Shown here: positions 31,632 through 44,272 of the stretch, in pieces | Layout: each line of letters starts with the position of its first letter | How positions within the stretch are numbered: position 1 is the stretch's first letter | Source of the DNA: Bipolaris cookei | Taxonomy: Eukaryota > Ascomycota > Dothideomycetes > Pleosporales > Pleosporaceae | Length of the DNA: 64,000 bases | Reading direction: 5' to 3' | Assembly (NCBI GenBank): GCA_002286855.1 | Contig: NRSV01000048.1 | Span: 1 to 64,000 of the forward strand | The notes under the pieces: model-generated | Told to the model about the DNA's origin: nothing | The model's input: the letters and a program-made list of their open reading frames with translations, nothing else | The model's database searches: none | Translations under genes and position numbers: made by a program

Positions 31632-34560
31632 AGGTATAGCTTGGATAGCCTCGCCGAGCTATCCTTTTTTTGCAGACGGACTAAGTTAGCTGGAAAAGAA
31701 TGGAATTGCCCGGTGTCGAATGGGAGTATGAGCAGAGACGAAGTGGAGGGCCGTGTTTGTGGTTGGGCGAGTGCAGCGAGCGAACTTGGTCGTGGCGAGG
31801 CAAGAGCAACAACGTCACGTGCTGGACATTGAGTCAAGAAGGTAGTATGCAAACGGACGAGCAAGTTCGCTTGGGGCTCCGCGTCCGTTTGTCCCAAAGT
31901 GGCAGTAGTGAAGAGGGTTACAGCCTGAGGAAACGGACAGTGAAGATGAGACGAGCTGCAGGGCCCAGCGCTCTTAAGAGTTCTGACACGCGCCGCTAGG
32001 AGGTTGGTGATATACATGAGTGACGCACCCAAGACCCGCCCGCGTACGAATACAAACAGACTAGCAGATGGGTCTGGGCCGATTTGAGCGACAGAGCACT
32101 AACCTACATGCTTAACGCAGAGCTGCATTCGCAATCGTAACACCAATCACATTCACACGTCTCCTGCATGAATGCCGAACAGTGGACACCCGGCCTGGGA
32201 TCCGGGGTGCCATCGTGGCTGGCCATAATACACAGTAAGTAGAGATTAGCAAAGAGCCGTAATTAAGCTAGGCCCTCCCACCTATATGCAGGCAAAATGT
32301 CCATAAATTTCGTGGTTCACACAGGGACAATAAGAATAACACAATGCTGTGTGGTCGTAGGTTTGGGGTTTCAGAAGAGATTAAACATACGAATCAAAAA
32401 GACACCATGTCAGCCGGGTATTTGGACAAGGCAATAGGAAAAAAGCCCAAGGCGTTTCCAGGGATATTGCCGGAGCAGTTCGCAAGGGTGGGCAAAGCGG
32501 ACGGGCGGGCGGGCCTGAAAGGTGGGTGGTTGAGTACAAAGTGGCAGCTTGGCGCGTCTGTGCCTGGAGATCGCTGGGCCGCATGCTGGTCACCCACTCA
32601 CTCCACTCTTCCAACGCTGCATCACACACCTAGTAGCCCGCCTTCCGCTGCTGTCCAACCACCCCGACACCAATCGCCCACGCCAATATGCTGCACAACA
32701 TGCTGCCCGTCTTACCAGCCCTGGCCACGGTGCACTGTTGCTTGATGTCCCTTTACCCCTACATGCGTCTATCTACATGTGTACACCTGCGTATCGCGAG
32801 TAGCTATGTCCATAGATGGGGACCCAGTCTGCAACAAAATGACGGCCCCTTGACCACAATCAACAACACCCCTGCCAGTTCTTTGCGCCCTTGCCTTGCC
32901 ACCTCCGCCGCTTAGAGCCGTCACAACCGACGGTGGCATTGCTTGCAGAAATGAGGAGAATTTCCTAATAGACAAAGATTTCCAAGCAGCACTACCGCTG
33001 TGCATCAATCAATTCCCAAGTGATGACAAGACGGGATACAGGCACAGTCATGCTTCATCTGTTTCCCACCGGCAGCAACGTCACGGTGACCATCAAAACC
33101 ATTAGGCGGCATCCCGTCTGTGGTTCGAAGGTGCCAAGCCTGGCTGCGTCCGGTGAAGCACCTTTTCCGCTACTTTTTTTCCGCCTCACACTCGAGGGCC
33201 GTGTTACCCCAATGGGAGACGTCACACTCCCCTGCGTTACTGTTGGAATTGAGTCTCGGGTACCGTTGCGCCATTGACTGTTTATTCCCAGTACGTTGTC
33301 AACTGCAGGATACTCGTCTCGACGAGAACTCGGACAATAGCTGCTGCCCCTGAACCGCCTACGCGTTGTTTCTGCTGGGCTGGAATGGAACCAGGCACAT
33401 ACGCATGCGCAGATATTTATGTAGGCACCCGAAGCACTGCCGACGACAATACTCCGGATGCAAAAAGACACGCGGGATTCGGTTTCACTAACCTCAACAA
33501 AGCTTGGTGAGCTTAGTAGTCTGCGAACCAGCCCCAGCCGTACCATGCCCGTCACAACGGCTCCACTATTAGCCACTGAGCTAGCACCGCACACCAACTA
33601 ACATCGGTTCCTGCGCAGTAGAGTACTAGCGAGCTCTGGTGTCGGATTTTCCCTTCAACTTCCGCTTGGTAGCAATGTAGCCCAGTGCCCCTCGGCACAA
33701 TATAGTACAGGATCTGTCTGCATGATTGAAGCATCACGGAAAAAAAGGAAATGGCAATGTTTGTAATGACGTACCAGTCGTCTTTTAAAACAAGGTACTT
33801 ACATGGCTCGATGGTTCCAGGATTGTTTCATCCACTCGTAACTTTGGAAAAAGAAAGATAAAACATACGAAGGGAAACATGGTCACTCGAACCACTCCAT
33901 TCCACACCCTACCAAGCTCGTGTCACTGATCATCAATTTCAAGTGAACAATCAATTGTCGAGACAAATACACATGCAACACACATAAACAATCTTCAAAC
34001 ATTGAACATCCCCAAAGAGAACATGACATTTCCATTAACTACTTCAATAACCTCTCGGCATCTCATCCCGTACGTACAAAATACAACTACAAACAAAATA
34101 ATCATACGCATGCATGTGACGGTACGACTGAACCACCGTTGCCGTCACACACACACACACAAACAATACTCGTGTCACAAACCATAGTCCTCCTTTTTTT
34201 TTCTCCTCAAAACCGCTCCAAGCAGAAAACAAACCCCCAAACACCATAGAATGCAACATGCTTTCATCGTCCTCCCCTCTTTTATCTCCTTTTTTTGTGC
34301 TTGCAAGACCATATCGTCGGAACATACGTGACGTTGTAAAGGTAAGCATGGTGTTTTGCCATGGTCAAGAATACTTGAGTAGGGGCAAGAAAGAGTGGGA
34401 GCGAGATTACCCTTTCTTTCTTTTTCACACAAGTTCCCATGTGTAACGAGCGGTATGACATGCAAGACTGTTAAACTATCTTGGTCTTTCCCTCCATAGG
34501 GTGTAACTTTTCTTCTCATTGTTAGATGGATAGACGGACTGAACAAGACTCAGAGTAAGC
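31632..34560. other. Long gene-free interval
   Basis: About 2.9 kb with no supported gene. Overlapping frames on both strands at 31628-32032 and 33055-33597 lack conserved features. The part near VTC4 (33780-34560) is AT-rich with a CA run at 34148-34162, probably its 3' flank. Confidence 0.5.
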
Positions 34561-37128
34561 TTAGATCCTCAGCTCCATCTGCTCATCCACAAAGGTAGCA
34601 TTGGCATGGTGATGAGTGTGGCCATGGTGTCCTTGCTTGATCAAAGCATTATACTGCAGGAACCAAACATGTTAGTCTTCTCATCACATCATCATCATCA
34701 TCAAATTCCAGCCGAGAGGTCAACGTACCTTGAAGCCAAAGTTCAAGCACAAAGCTACTGCAAGACCAATGCACACAACCAATGGTCCCGTAATCGCATC
34801 AAAGTCCTTTCCGCTACGCTCCCGGATCAACTTGGCCCGGTACACATACATGCCGTAGCCCCATGCTAGGGTAAAGGCAGCCACACAAGTGTACACAACA
34901 GCCAGTGCGCGTGCAATATCGTTTCCTTCTCCTGCAGCATTGTACAGACCGAGGGACAGGGAAGCAAGCAAGACACTAACATGCTGCCACTTGATAAAGG
35001 TACGCTGGTTCGCGAGCCACACTTTGGCTTCGACTCTGACCGGGCCTTGGTCCTTGATCCACACACCGGGATCTCTGATGCCTGGCGGCAGTTGAATCTT
35101 GCGCTGTTGTCGGCGGGCGTACTTGGAGGTGGAGAAAGATGGGAAGAGAGCGGCAAGACCACCTCTTTGCGTCTTTCCTCCAGCAACCACGTCGTCGTCC
35201 GAATCCGAATCTTCTTCAACGCGTACGTTGGTGTTGTTGTTCGCATCGCGATTGCGGTCTTGCTGCGACTGCGAGAGGTGCGAACCAATCGTCGGCAGCG
35301 AGGGTCGGATGGCAGGCTGTGAATGGGCTGCCATGCTAGCACTCTTGGGCACAGAGCGAGTAGCTGCGGGTGAGCCAACAGGCGAGGCAATTGATGGGCG
35401 GAAACTAGGGCTTGCGCGTGCACCGAAGAGGGAGCCAACAGCAAATTCATCCTCGGCGGCTTTGCGTTTCTTCTCTTGCTCATCGTCAAAGGCCTTTTCA
35501 GGCTCCTTTCTGATGTCATTGTCCACCTCGCTGAGCCAGAAGGGAAAAGTGTTAACGTTATCTTCAAACAGTTTGGCGACACCGTGAACAAACTTGGAGA
35601 ACCGAGGTGATTCCTTGACGAGGTGAGAGTGCATCAGGTCCTCGATCCACTCGTATTTTTGTGAGCCCTTGACCTTGATCTCAAGTAGTGCATATGGAAA
35701 CCTGTGGACCTCGCCCTTCTTGAGGTTCTTGAATGGGTACTCCATCTGGGCACCGTCAATGTCGTGCCTGTGCCAGTCATCCGGGTCGCGGCATGGCCTG
35801 CTCTCGTCGAGCGAATCTTCACGGATGAGGGCAAGGTTGGTATCGAGCGAGATACGGATGCGGTCGTCGCCCGGGATCTGGAAGGCAGTGCGAGTGTAGT
35901 TTGCGCGGAGCATGGGCTGTAGCTTTTGCTCCTTGACAAAGCCCTGAATGTCGCTGACGGCACCCTTGAACTGGTCGAGCTTCTGCTGGTCCTTGTTGGG
36001 CCTGTATTCCATCTTCTCGATGCTCTTCTCCATGTGGTACTTGTCCTCGAGGAAAGGCTGCACGTATTTGGCCTTGATGGGGAAACGAACTTCCTCGGCG
36101 GCATTGCCCTCCTTTATCACCTTCTTCTCAAACATGATTTCAGGCTTCTCGTTGAGCTGGCCGTACCAGCGGAGGCGGAGCGAAGAGGCGTCTGGTTTGC
36201 CATTAACCTTGTCCGAGTAGAGGGAGAAGTCTGGGTTGTCAAAGTAGATGGAGGTGATTGTCGGGTCGCGCTGGGTACCCTCGGCAACCTTTGATGTCTG
36301 GGGGTTGTAGACAAGGACAGGGAGGCGGCGGAGGATGACCGTCTTGACTTCGAAGAGATTGTCCATGTGGACCCAAACTGTATGTTGTCAGCGTGGTGTG
36401 TTGCAGCTGGCCATGTACGACTCACACTTGTGGGAGTTGAAGGCCTCGCCTGTAGTGCTGTCATCGTTAAAGGACAAGGCCTCTTTGGACTTGCCGTCGA
36501 GGCTTTGGCGGACAAACGAGTAGAGAGCCGACAGCCTGTAGAGCAGCGGCGAAGCATCCTCGGTGTGGAGCGGGTGACGGGCAATGCGGGCGTCGATGAA
36601 GGGGCGCAGGCGGTAGGAGCCGCCGCGCAGCTTGTCGTGCTTTTTGGTGGCCTTGATGACGGCGGTGAAGTTGATGCGGCTAAAGGCCTCAAGCTCCTTG
36701 GTCTCTTTGGTGATGCTGTCGAGCTCGCGCAGCACTTCCTTTAGAAGCTTTTCGCGCTCTTCCTGGCTGAGCTTAGGCTTCTTGGGCGCATCTTTGGAAG
36801 ACTCGGCCAGCAAGCCCTCACCCTCGCCGTTACCACTGGTGTTGGTGTTGTTGTCGTCGTCGTCGTGGATGCCCACAGCCAATGGCTCCAGCTTCTTCTC
36901 GCATGCCGAGGTGCGGTCGCGCAGCTTCTGCGAGATGTCGGTGATGAAGTTGTGCACCTTTTCCAGCTGCACGTTGGCCAGCTCGTCGACAAAGGCGCTC
37001 TCATCATCAGCAGTCCACGAGTCGTCGTCCTCGTTGTCCTTGAGCAGCTTCTTGAGCTTGTCGTAGTCAATGTACTGGTCTTTCCATGGCGCATACACGC
37101 TCCGCCGAAGCGTCGTCCCGAACTTCAT
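34561..37128 (-). CDS. VTC4: Vacuolar transporter chaperone 4-like polyphosphate polymerase
   Basis: Exons 37128-36426, 36377-34729 and 34653-34561 (introns 48 and 75 bp) give 814 residues. The VTC complex makes polyphosphate from ATP and moves it into the vacuole. The SPX domain covers about 1-190 (MKFGTTLRRSVYAPWKDQYIDYD; phosphate/inositol-pyrophosphate sensing), with an acidic insert. The tunnel-shaped VTC domain spans about 235-520: LRLRWYG (R302, R304), MFEKKVIKEG, IPGDDRIRISLDTNLALI and FPYALLEIKVKG carry the basic and acidic residues expected in the catalytic subunit, which is why I call VTC4 rather than VTC2/3. A disordered linker and three membrane helices follow. Exon 3 adds a His-rich tail (HHGHTHHHA). 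Confidence 0.9.
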
Positions 37129-37731
37129 GGCTAAGCGAGAGGCTGGATGTGAGGAAGTGCAGGAAACGCGTCACACCAAGCAGCGCGGCATGCAGTAGTA
37201 AGAGAGTAATAGAGGAATAAACTACAACTCGACTAGGACTGGTCGGCGGGGAGCTTTGCGTGCCAGCAGCCAATGCCCAGGAACCACGGACGCACGTGTT
37301 TCGCGTGCCGCTCGCGCGTCATAGCTGTGCAACTATGCTCTCACCCCTGCTCTGAGCAAAAAAAAACATCTTGCTACGAGTGGGTATCGGATCTTCACGA
37401 CATCACTTCGATTCCATCCTGCCTCTAGTTGCGACAACTTGCAATTGTTTTCAACCTACATACAAACACACAAGTACCCATCTCCAACCACGGTCTGTTC
37501 TCCAGGATGGTCGGTCCGTACGAGTCATTCCACGCCAGGTAAATCCATGTACTATTATAACCCAATGTCGTTGCAACGTTCCGACGTCAGCCTCCGAGCT
37601 CCGGCTTGTTATTGTTATGGTTGATGTACTACATACTGTATACATAAACATTGGCGCCTGCAAATGTTCCCACTCTCAAAACAAGCCGCTCGGAACTGTA
37701 ACGGCTTGTATGTACCATGCTTTGAGCAAAC
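37129..37731. other. Intergenic: VTC4 promoter and CENP-I gene 3' flank
   Basis: 603 bp without a supported gene. No phosphate-response element was identified with confidence. Confidence 0.5.
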
Positions 37732-40208
37732 TTATGCGGCGCTCTTCAGATTCATCACGGTAGCAAACATCAACTCTTTGATACCACTAAGGCCTCGCCC
37801 ATCCAACCACTGAAGCACCCACGCCTTGTATCCATTTCCACCATCCCAATCCACACTCACCCCACCTTTGCGCTTCAGTGCCTCTAAACTCTTCTCACTG
37901 ACAGGTCCTCGGTGGTGCACCATGGTGTTCGGATCAAGGCCGCTCTTATCAGCAAAGTCTTGTTCCATGGCACGCCAAGCTGCTGCAGAAAGCGCCGCCA
38001 GCCATGCGTTGTGAGACAGCCCGAAAGCCGTTTCAATGCTATACTCGCGATCCATCTTCTTCAGATAAGAGTAGAGCGTGGAGCGAAGTGCTGCATCACA
38101 GAACAGCCCCTGCGACTTCTTGTCCTGCACCACCAGACCACGAGCTACCCAGAGAAGATTGTACATGTCTCGCAAGCAATAGTTGAATGTATCCGTAGCC
38201 TCAACAGGGTAGTAAGCTTTGACCGGTTTGGGATGCCTGTCAAATGCTAATTTGTACGCCCCAATGATGCCGTAGACACGTGCAAATGTCGTTACCGAGG
38301 CATCCTGAGTCAAAAGATAGATCAGATGCATTGGTGGCAGCTGTATCGGCACCACCCGCGGCTTCGACGACGTGCTGACCAATTCGTAAAAGGAAAGGAT
38401 GCATGACGTAATATCACTGCCCAGTCCAGCAGGTATCGAAACAAGAGCTGATGTGAACAATGTTGCAACATGCGCGGTCACATGGCTTAATGTCTGACTG
38501 CTTTCATTGTCGCGATTTGCAGTGTCAGTGACCGCTGTCGATACATGATGCTGTAAGAGAGCAGTGTAGAAGTTGATGAGTTTGGGGTATGCTGGAATGC
38601 CTTGAACCGCTATGGCCCGCTCGACAAAGGAGAGATATGTCGCATGAACCTCTTCGAATGACTCAACGTCAATATAGGACAGCAGTCCTAGAATCGTGTC
38701 AAGGTTGTCCTGTCCATTCCACACTGGCAGATATTCTCGGAAGAAGGCCAATACACTGGGGTGCAATGTCTTCGACTGGTCAGCTTCGGACAAGTGAACA
38801 TAATAATTGCCCTTACCTTTGTGTACTGAGCATATCTCAAGAGACCACCGAGTATCTCATCGAGATATCCGTCATCTCCAGCCCCTTGATGATGGGCCTC
38901 GAACTGCTCCTCTAAGCAGGCTGCAAGCCATACACCAATCCTGGCAGTCGAAATGCGTGATGGCTTCAAATCCACGTACTTTTGTAAAAGTGGATCTGCA
39001 AGCAACGATACTAGCTGACCTGGTGGCTCTATTCTATCAAGTTTCTCAACAAAATCATCAACACTGTCAATACCCTCGAGCGTTACCGAACTCTATCGTA
39101 AAATGTCAGTGTCTACTACAAACCGGTTTAGACTTGGAGCTTACTTCAGTCGCATGGTAGGTGTGCACTTCCGGAATGGCAGAGCTTTTGCTACCCTTAG
39201 GTCCCTTTCGTAGCACCTTGAAGCCGTTCTGCACCTCCCCGCCTGAATCGTCCACAGAATTGCTGGCCTCATGAACTGCAGCAATCCTGGCTCTCCATTC
39301 GTCGTCCGGTTGCTGCAAAGTTAGTCCATGTTCCGCAGTACGACGGTGGGATGCGGGGAAGTAGCGTGGGAGAGTCGAGGTTGCATTCGTGGTGGCACAA
39401 GCAGCGGATACTCACCGGAGCGAAAGATTTGCGACTCGTGGAAGTACTTCCAAGAATGATGTCGGGATAGTAGTCCTTGTACACGCGGAGAAGTCCTTGT
39501 AACGCGGGTTCATTACCTAGTCCGCGTGAAAGTTCCAGTCTGCAGTTGCGTTAGTAGCCCGTATCAAAGCACTGTTTTTGAAATGCACACTCACAGCTGC
39601 TGTATACGAAATGGCTTGACGTGCTTTCTGCGAGTAATGAGCGAAAGCAGATGGCACAAGGAAGTCCTGCTAAACTTAGTACACATGCAATTGCAACCTG
39701 GCTCAAGTGGCGCACCTAATGCTGATCATATCCAGCATGCCGAATAGAACGCCATACAGACGCGAGAGAACACTCTGTTCTTCGATGATCTCATGAACTG
39801 TAATCAGCCACTTTACCAGACTGTCTTGGGTGCTAGGCGAGGGCTTTCCTTTGCCTTGACCAAGCGCCCCAACAACGGTGATGACCACGCCACGTGGTAT
39901 GCGCCGAGCAGGGTACAGATTCTTGATCAGGGTAGTAATGGTTGTCTGATCCAACGACGTCTTCACCGATATAAGTTGCACAACATTTCGAAGAGCATCC
40001 TGGTCAAGGCCGTCTTCTGTGGCATAACGGCAGATGACATCGACTATGCTCGAGACCTTGATGGTGCGTTGCTTTGCTGGTGTTCTAGAAGCTGCAAGCT
40101 GCTGTAAGCACTCTTCCTGATCGAATCGACAGTCGCGTAGTGGTGCCTACCTTGGTGTAATAAGTTTAGCGTCTCCTGCAGCGTGGGCCGCTCGTCTGCC
40201 GAGTCCAT
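37732..40208 (-). CDS. mis6: Inner-kinetochore protein CENP-I/Mis6 (Ctf3)
   Basis: Seven exons (40208-40151, 40091-39716, 39666-39595, 39539-39416, 39312-39145, 39092-38817, 38775-37732) join in frame to 705 residues. CENP-I belongs to the constitutive centromere-associated network that connects CENP-A chromatin to the outer kinetochore. Family-like segments include SLDQTTITTLIKNLYPARRI, SRLYGVLFGMLDMISIR, RRKHVKPFRIQQLLEL, LQGLLRVYKDYYPDIILG and PDDEWRARIAAVHEAS; the C-terminal half is a run of alpha-helical repeats. All splice sites are GT-AG and introns are 42-102 bp. The identity rests on the overall pattern of the Mis6 family, so a profile search should confirm it. The long last exon alone would look like an unknown protein. 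Confidence 0.82.
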
Positions 40209-41945
40209 CAGTAGCTGGCACAGAGCGGGTTGCAGGTCGATTTACCAGCAACAGATGGCATGCCGCTGTCAGTACCACCGTGTATCGGATAAGACCGCGT
40301 TTGGCCGTTGTGGATTCTCGGTGCGGTTGCGCGGGCGCGTTGCCGTCGTGGTTGTTGACATGAAGTTGCGCCTTGCCTGTTTTGACAGCAACCAAACAAG
40401 CGAGCAGCTCTCAGCCGGCCAGCCATCCATCCAGAACAGTGCGTGCTACACCTCTTTCACCCACCTTGCAAACAGTACTGTCCTATGACTCCATCGCATT
40501 TGCATATTCGGTCCTTCCTTCTATTATCAGTGGCTCGACGTGCTGGTCAACTCACCGATTGGGGCTCCTGCGGCTCTCCCACGCTACTCCGGCTTGGTTC
40601 AATTAATCATGCAGATGTCACCCGCATGGCCTATCCGTCACTGGAACATGCTTCGCAGCGCTCGCCTGTCTCCACATTCAGCTTGAACATTTTGTGCTAC
40701 ATGGCAAGCATAAAAAGGTAAAGATGCGTCGATTTGGCCGGTCCGACTGGCTCTGGGTCATGGGCTGCTTTGCACGTCAGCGATCGACTCCATCACCCCT
40801 TCTGCAACGTCAACTCCAAGCGTACACACCCCCGCGCGCTGTACGCCCCCTGATTATGGCGTATGTATGCGGATATATGCCTGGCCTACTGACCCGGTTG
40901 TTGGCTGGCTGCCTGATCCTGGGTGGCGTTCTTTCACAGATCCTCCATCAGACCGGTCGGTGAGGCGGTTTGTCCGGAGTGATAGCCTTCGTCTTCCTTT
41001 CTGCCAGCATTGTAGGGCTTCAGGGCTACCATGACTATCACTTCCTCATACACATGCACATTGAAACAGTGCCCCGCATGTGCTATCCTATCAAACCTTG
41101 TTCGCCTTCGATACACGATCCTGCTGCCGCCCGATACTACCATTGCCATGCCGCGAGGCGTCCGTTGAAGTAATTGCCCACATAGGCACCCGCGCCACCA
41201 GAATGCCTGCGTCATATCGGTCGTGGCCATGGACTGGAATATGCCAGCCACTCGGCACTTCTTCCGCCTAGCACAGTCCCAAGTTATTTGCTTTATTTGC
41301 CGGCCGTACCCGCATGGCCGAAGGTTTGTACTACCCTCCTCATATCTGATCTAGTATCACCTCGATCATGTTCAATAATATCGGCATGTACACCTGGTGG
41401 CTTGTAGTTAATCAATTCGAGTGTCCAAAGCCTCTGGGAGCCGGGAGCACGATTACAGCACACCCTGTAGTCATCAACCACTCGGTTTCTGGGTTTGTTT
41501 ACCTGTTCCTGGAGTATCGAAGGAAAAAATTGGGTAACCACACCTTCGTGATTAGTCGCGGCCAGACGTGCGCCATTTAGCTCGCAATTGAGCATTAGCG
41601 TTCCCGAGCCTCGCCTTAGCCTCAAAAATTACTGTTGTCTCACGGCATAGCAACCTTCCTTCTTTTCGGCAATCCAGGCTTGTTACATTGCAGGTGAGAT
41701 ACGCGAATTGGAGTGCTTTCCTGGGGCTTGATCCACGAGTCTTCTGCGGTCTTTACAAGAAATGCCTATGCAATCTCTTACTGCACTGTCCGTTTGTCTT
41801 GTGGAGAATTACCTACGTTGGGATCATATTCAAAGTACACTGGCCTTTGGTCATGTATAAACACAGAACAGAATCCCCCCTCACCTCCAAGACATTTTAC
41901 TCAAGAACTGTCTTTCCAGCATCTTGCCCATCGGTTCTGACCAGG
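40209..41945. other. Intergenic, no gene seen
   Basis: About 1.7 kb of low-complexity, pyrimidine-biased sequence upstream of both flanking genes; short overlapping frames only. Confidence 0.5.
41856..41861 (+). promoter_or_regulatory. Possible TATA box of the orphan gene
   Basis: TATAAA lies 85 bases before the ATG at 41946. Position and sequence fit a core promoter and argue for that start rather than the open frame reaching back to 41688. Confidence 0.35.
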
Positions 41946-42485
41946 ATGCTTCATGGAGCTTCGACCACCGGCGACGCTAAACTTGTACGGTGCCCTAAGA
42001 GAACTCTCGAGAGATTACGGCATCTAAATGAAGCTGAGGTCATCACTCTCTTCACGCCAATCGTCCCACATCCTCCTTCTACAACACTGGCAAAAGATAT
42101 GGATCCCTTTGAGCCTTTGGGCCGGGTGCTGCCACGAAAAGTACGACATGTCCCATACCGCCTCGACCACGGCAAAACCGAAACGCACGCCGACTTTCTG
42201 CCTTCGAGTGGAGCGGTTATAGCTGTTGTTTGTGCCACGGCCAACGTCCTCAGATATGATGCTCAAGCCTTTGAGAAACAGTTGCAGTTTGCTCGGGGCA
42301 TAGCAAAGGACATCAAGGAGAACAATTCGATAGCCAGCATTCCTTTTGCAATGCTTCTTATCAGCGATGACGCCGCTGGAAGGGGCTACATTAATGCCAC
42401 TTGCGATCTCCCGGTAGTTATCACGGCCAACGATTATACAGCTGTAGCTTTGAACAATGCTGTCCGAGTTCTGTTTGGGAGCTGA
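41946..42485 (+). CDS. Orphan protein of unknown family, 179 aa
   Basis: The open frame extends back to 41688, but the part before 41946 reads like untranslated sequence, so I take MLHGASTTGD as the start. I do not recognise the family. The first 40 residues are basic (CPKRTLERLRHLNEAE); a proline-rich segment IVPHPPSTT follows; then LGRVLPRKVRHVPYRLDHG and an alternating beta/alpha pattern: SGAVIAVVCATANVL, a charged helix QAFEKQLQFARGIAKDIKE, IPFAMLLISDDAA, and DLPVVITANDYTAVALNNAV. This resembles half of a Rossmann-like fold but has no nucleotide-binding motif I can name. No signal peptide is visible. Confidence 0.55.
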   Translation: MLHGASTTGDAKLVRCPKRTLERLRHLNEAEVITLFTPIVPHPPSTTLAKDMDPFEPLGRVLPRKVRHVPYRLDHGKTETHADFLPSSGAVIAVVCATANVLRYDAQAFEKQLQFARGIAKDIKENNSIASIPFAMLLISDDAAGRGYINATCDLPVVITANDYTAVALNNAVRVLFGS

Positions 42486-43469
42486 GAGTAATGAAAGGTG
42501 GTCTTTTTTGTATCAATATCCGGATTTTAATGCGCTACATTACTTTGGATGGTTTCAGTGTCATGGAGGCAAGCGTTATTTGAGTGGTATTTGTGTAGCG
42601 TTCCAACTGCAAACAAGGGCTTTGTTAGTTTAGACATAATGCACATTGTCATTAGCTTTAGTTCAGATTTATCATTTTCTTTACATACGTCATTAGAATG
42701 TACCCACTACCTCATTCAGTATTTTCATCTCGGTGCCCATTTGAACTCACCAACATAATGGCAATGACGTATTCAAACAATCTACCGAAAACATCTCCAC
42801 TTCGCACCGTACTCTACTCGACGGTGGAATGGGAGGCTAAATAAAAAGAGACATGTCAACAACGCCCGAGGTGAAAAAAGGTAGCTCACCCCACTCGACC
42901 TACACGCGCGCATGCAAGGTCAATGTGATTACTTTCTGCACAGCGTGCATGATGCATATCACAACGCATACAGAGACGCTCACGTGAGGTCGGTACCATG
43001 CTAGACAAGGAATGTACCTCGTATGTATGTAGTCTACGTGGCAGACAGGTACATGGGGGAGTAAACTCTGTATACCGGGGAATGTGTACGTAGTCGTATT
43101 GACTTGGCGCCTGGGGGGGGGGGGGGTTGGGTTCAAGGAAGATAGCAAAGGTATTAACATTATATTTGGTATCTCATATCCGTTTCTAAATGTTGATGGT
43201 GACGTTTGACTTTGCCGTGGACTGCCAGGTATTTGATACGCAGTGGGGATGGCAGCATAAATGGCTCCCATCTGCCTTGATGCTTCTTCCATACACGCAT
43301 ATAGCTGCTCATTACGCCTTCAAAAACACACTGTCATGCATCTCCAAAAGCTCCATTGCTAAACGCCATAACCTTTCTATTCCCAACAAGTGTAGCTGCT
43401 CTCATTCGTGCGGATATATCCTCCCTCGTTCTATGGCTCTATGTAGGCCCTTCTACCGGCCGAAAAATC
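42486..43469. other. Intergenic with a poly-G tract
   Basis: 984 bp with no supported gene. It includes an uninterrupted G run of about 15 near 43111-43126. Confidence 0.5.
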
Positions 43470-43948
43470 TCACCCTAAGGGAGCATTGGGTAATACACTC
43501 ATTTTCTGTGCGTCGTTGGCGAGTGATTGTTGGTTGCCAGACACGTAGTAGAGGATGCGGTTTGCGATGATAGAAAGGTGTTCGGGGAGGTATAGCGATG
43601 CAGCGATTATGAGGAGAGAGAGTAGCAGGAAGAGCACAGAGTCTGTAGTTATTATGTGTTAGTATTTTTTTGTCTTTCTTGGTTCTTGCGCCATGTCTCC
43701 GCTAGAAAGGCAAGGGAAAGGGGTGTAGGTGTCTGGCGGTGACCAAAAGCGCACACAAGTGGGAGAAGCGTACTGAAGATGAACTTCTCCGTGGACGTCA
43801 ACATGTACAGGGAGAATGTAACTTCATATTGATATCGCTTGCGCTGGAACCAGCGCAACATTGTCGAGGGATACAACATGGCTGCAAGGAGGAGTGCGGA
43901 AGCCGAAGCCAAGAGGACGCCTGTCGCGAGGGATGTCGTGTCAACCAT
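43470..43948 (-). CDS. Serine palmitoyltransferase small subunit-like protein
   Basis: Exons 43948-43774 and 43642-43470 (intron 131 bp, GTACGC...CAG) encode 115 residues. A first hydrophobic helix (TGVLLASASALLLAAMLYP) precedes the diagnostic segment RKRYQYEVTFSLYMLTSTE and KFIFNSVLFLLL, which parallels the YYQY...ALYMLEP...FNSML pattern of mammalian ssSPT subunits. These small ER membrane proteins stimulate serine palmitoyltransferase, the first step of sphingolipid synthesis, and tune its acyl-CoA choice. The Asn of the FN pair is created across the splice (A plus AC). The longer open frame back to 44197 is leader; MVDTTSLATG is the start I prefer. Confidence 0.85.
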
Positions 43949-44272
43949 AGGAAATAGTAGTACAGGGTGACTTAATAAAGGGTTCGGCCGAGGGGTTTGC
44001 GTAAGTAGTTGGGGTGCGGCACGCGGCGGATTTAGAATGGCATGGAAATCGGCGTGGATGAAGGAAGGGGAGATTGACCAGTTCAGGGACCGAGCGGATT
44101 TGGAGCAGGGGTCTCGCATGTTGCTCCGCTCTCCACTCATCTCATGACGCGCACGACAATTTGTCAAGTCGCATCGCTGGTCAACAACGGACAACAAAGT
44201 CTTCTCCGTGTGTCAATGCTGCTACCACAACATGCTGCCGATGTGTTGTCTCCAGTTTTGAATATTTAAAAA
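43949..44272. promoter_or_regulatory. Divergent upstream region, ssSPT / GGQ protein genes
   Basis: 324 bp between two divergent genes, presumably carrying both promoters; no specific site recognised. Confidence 0.4.

Noticed and set aside
33055..33597. 180-codon minus-strand frame
   Set aside because: Odd composition, no recognisable motif, and overlapped by equally long frames on the other strand.
43111..43126. Poly-G run
   Set aside because: A lone homopolymer in intergenic DNA; likely slippage or an assembly-sensitive site, not a functional element.
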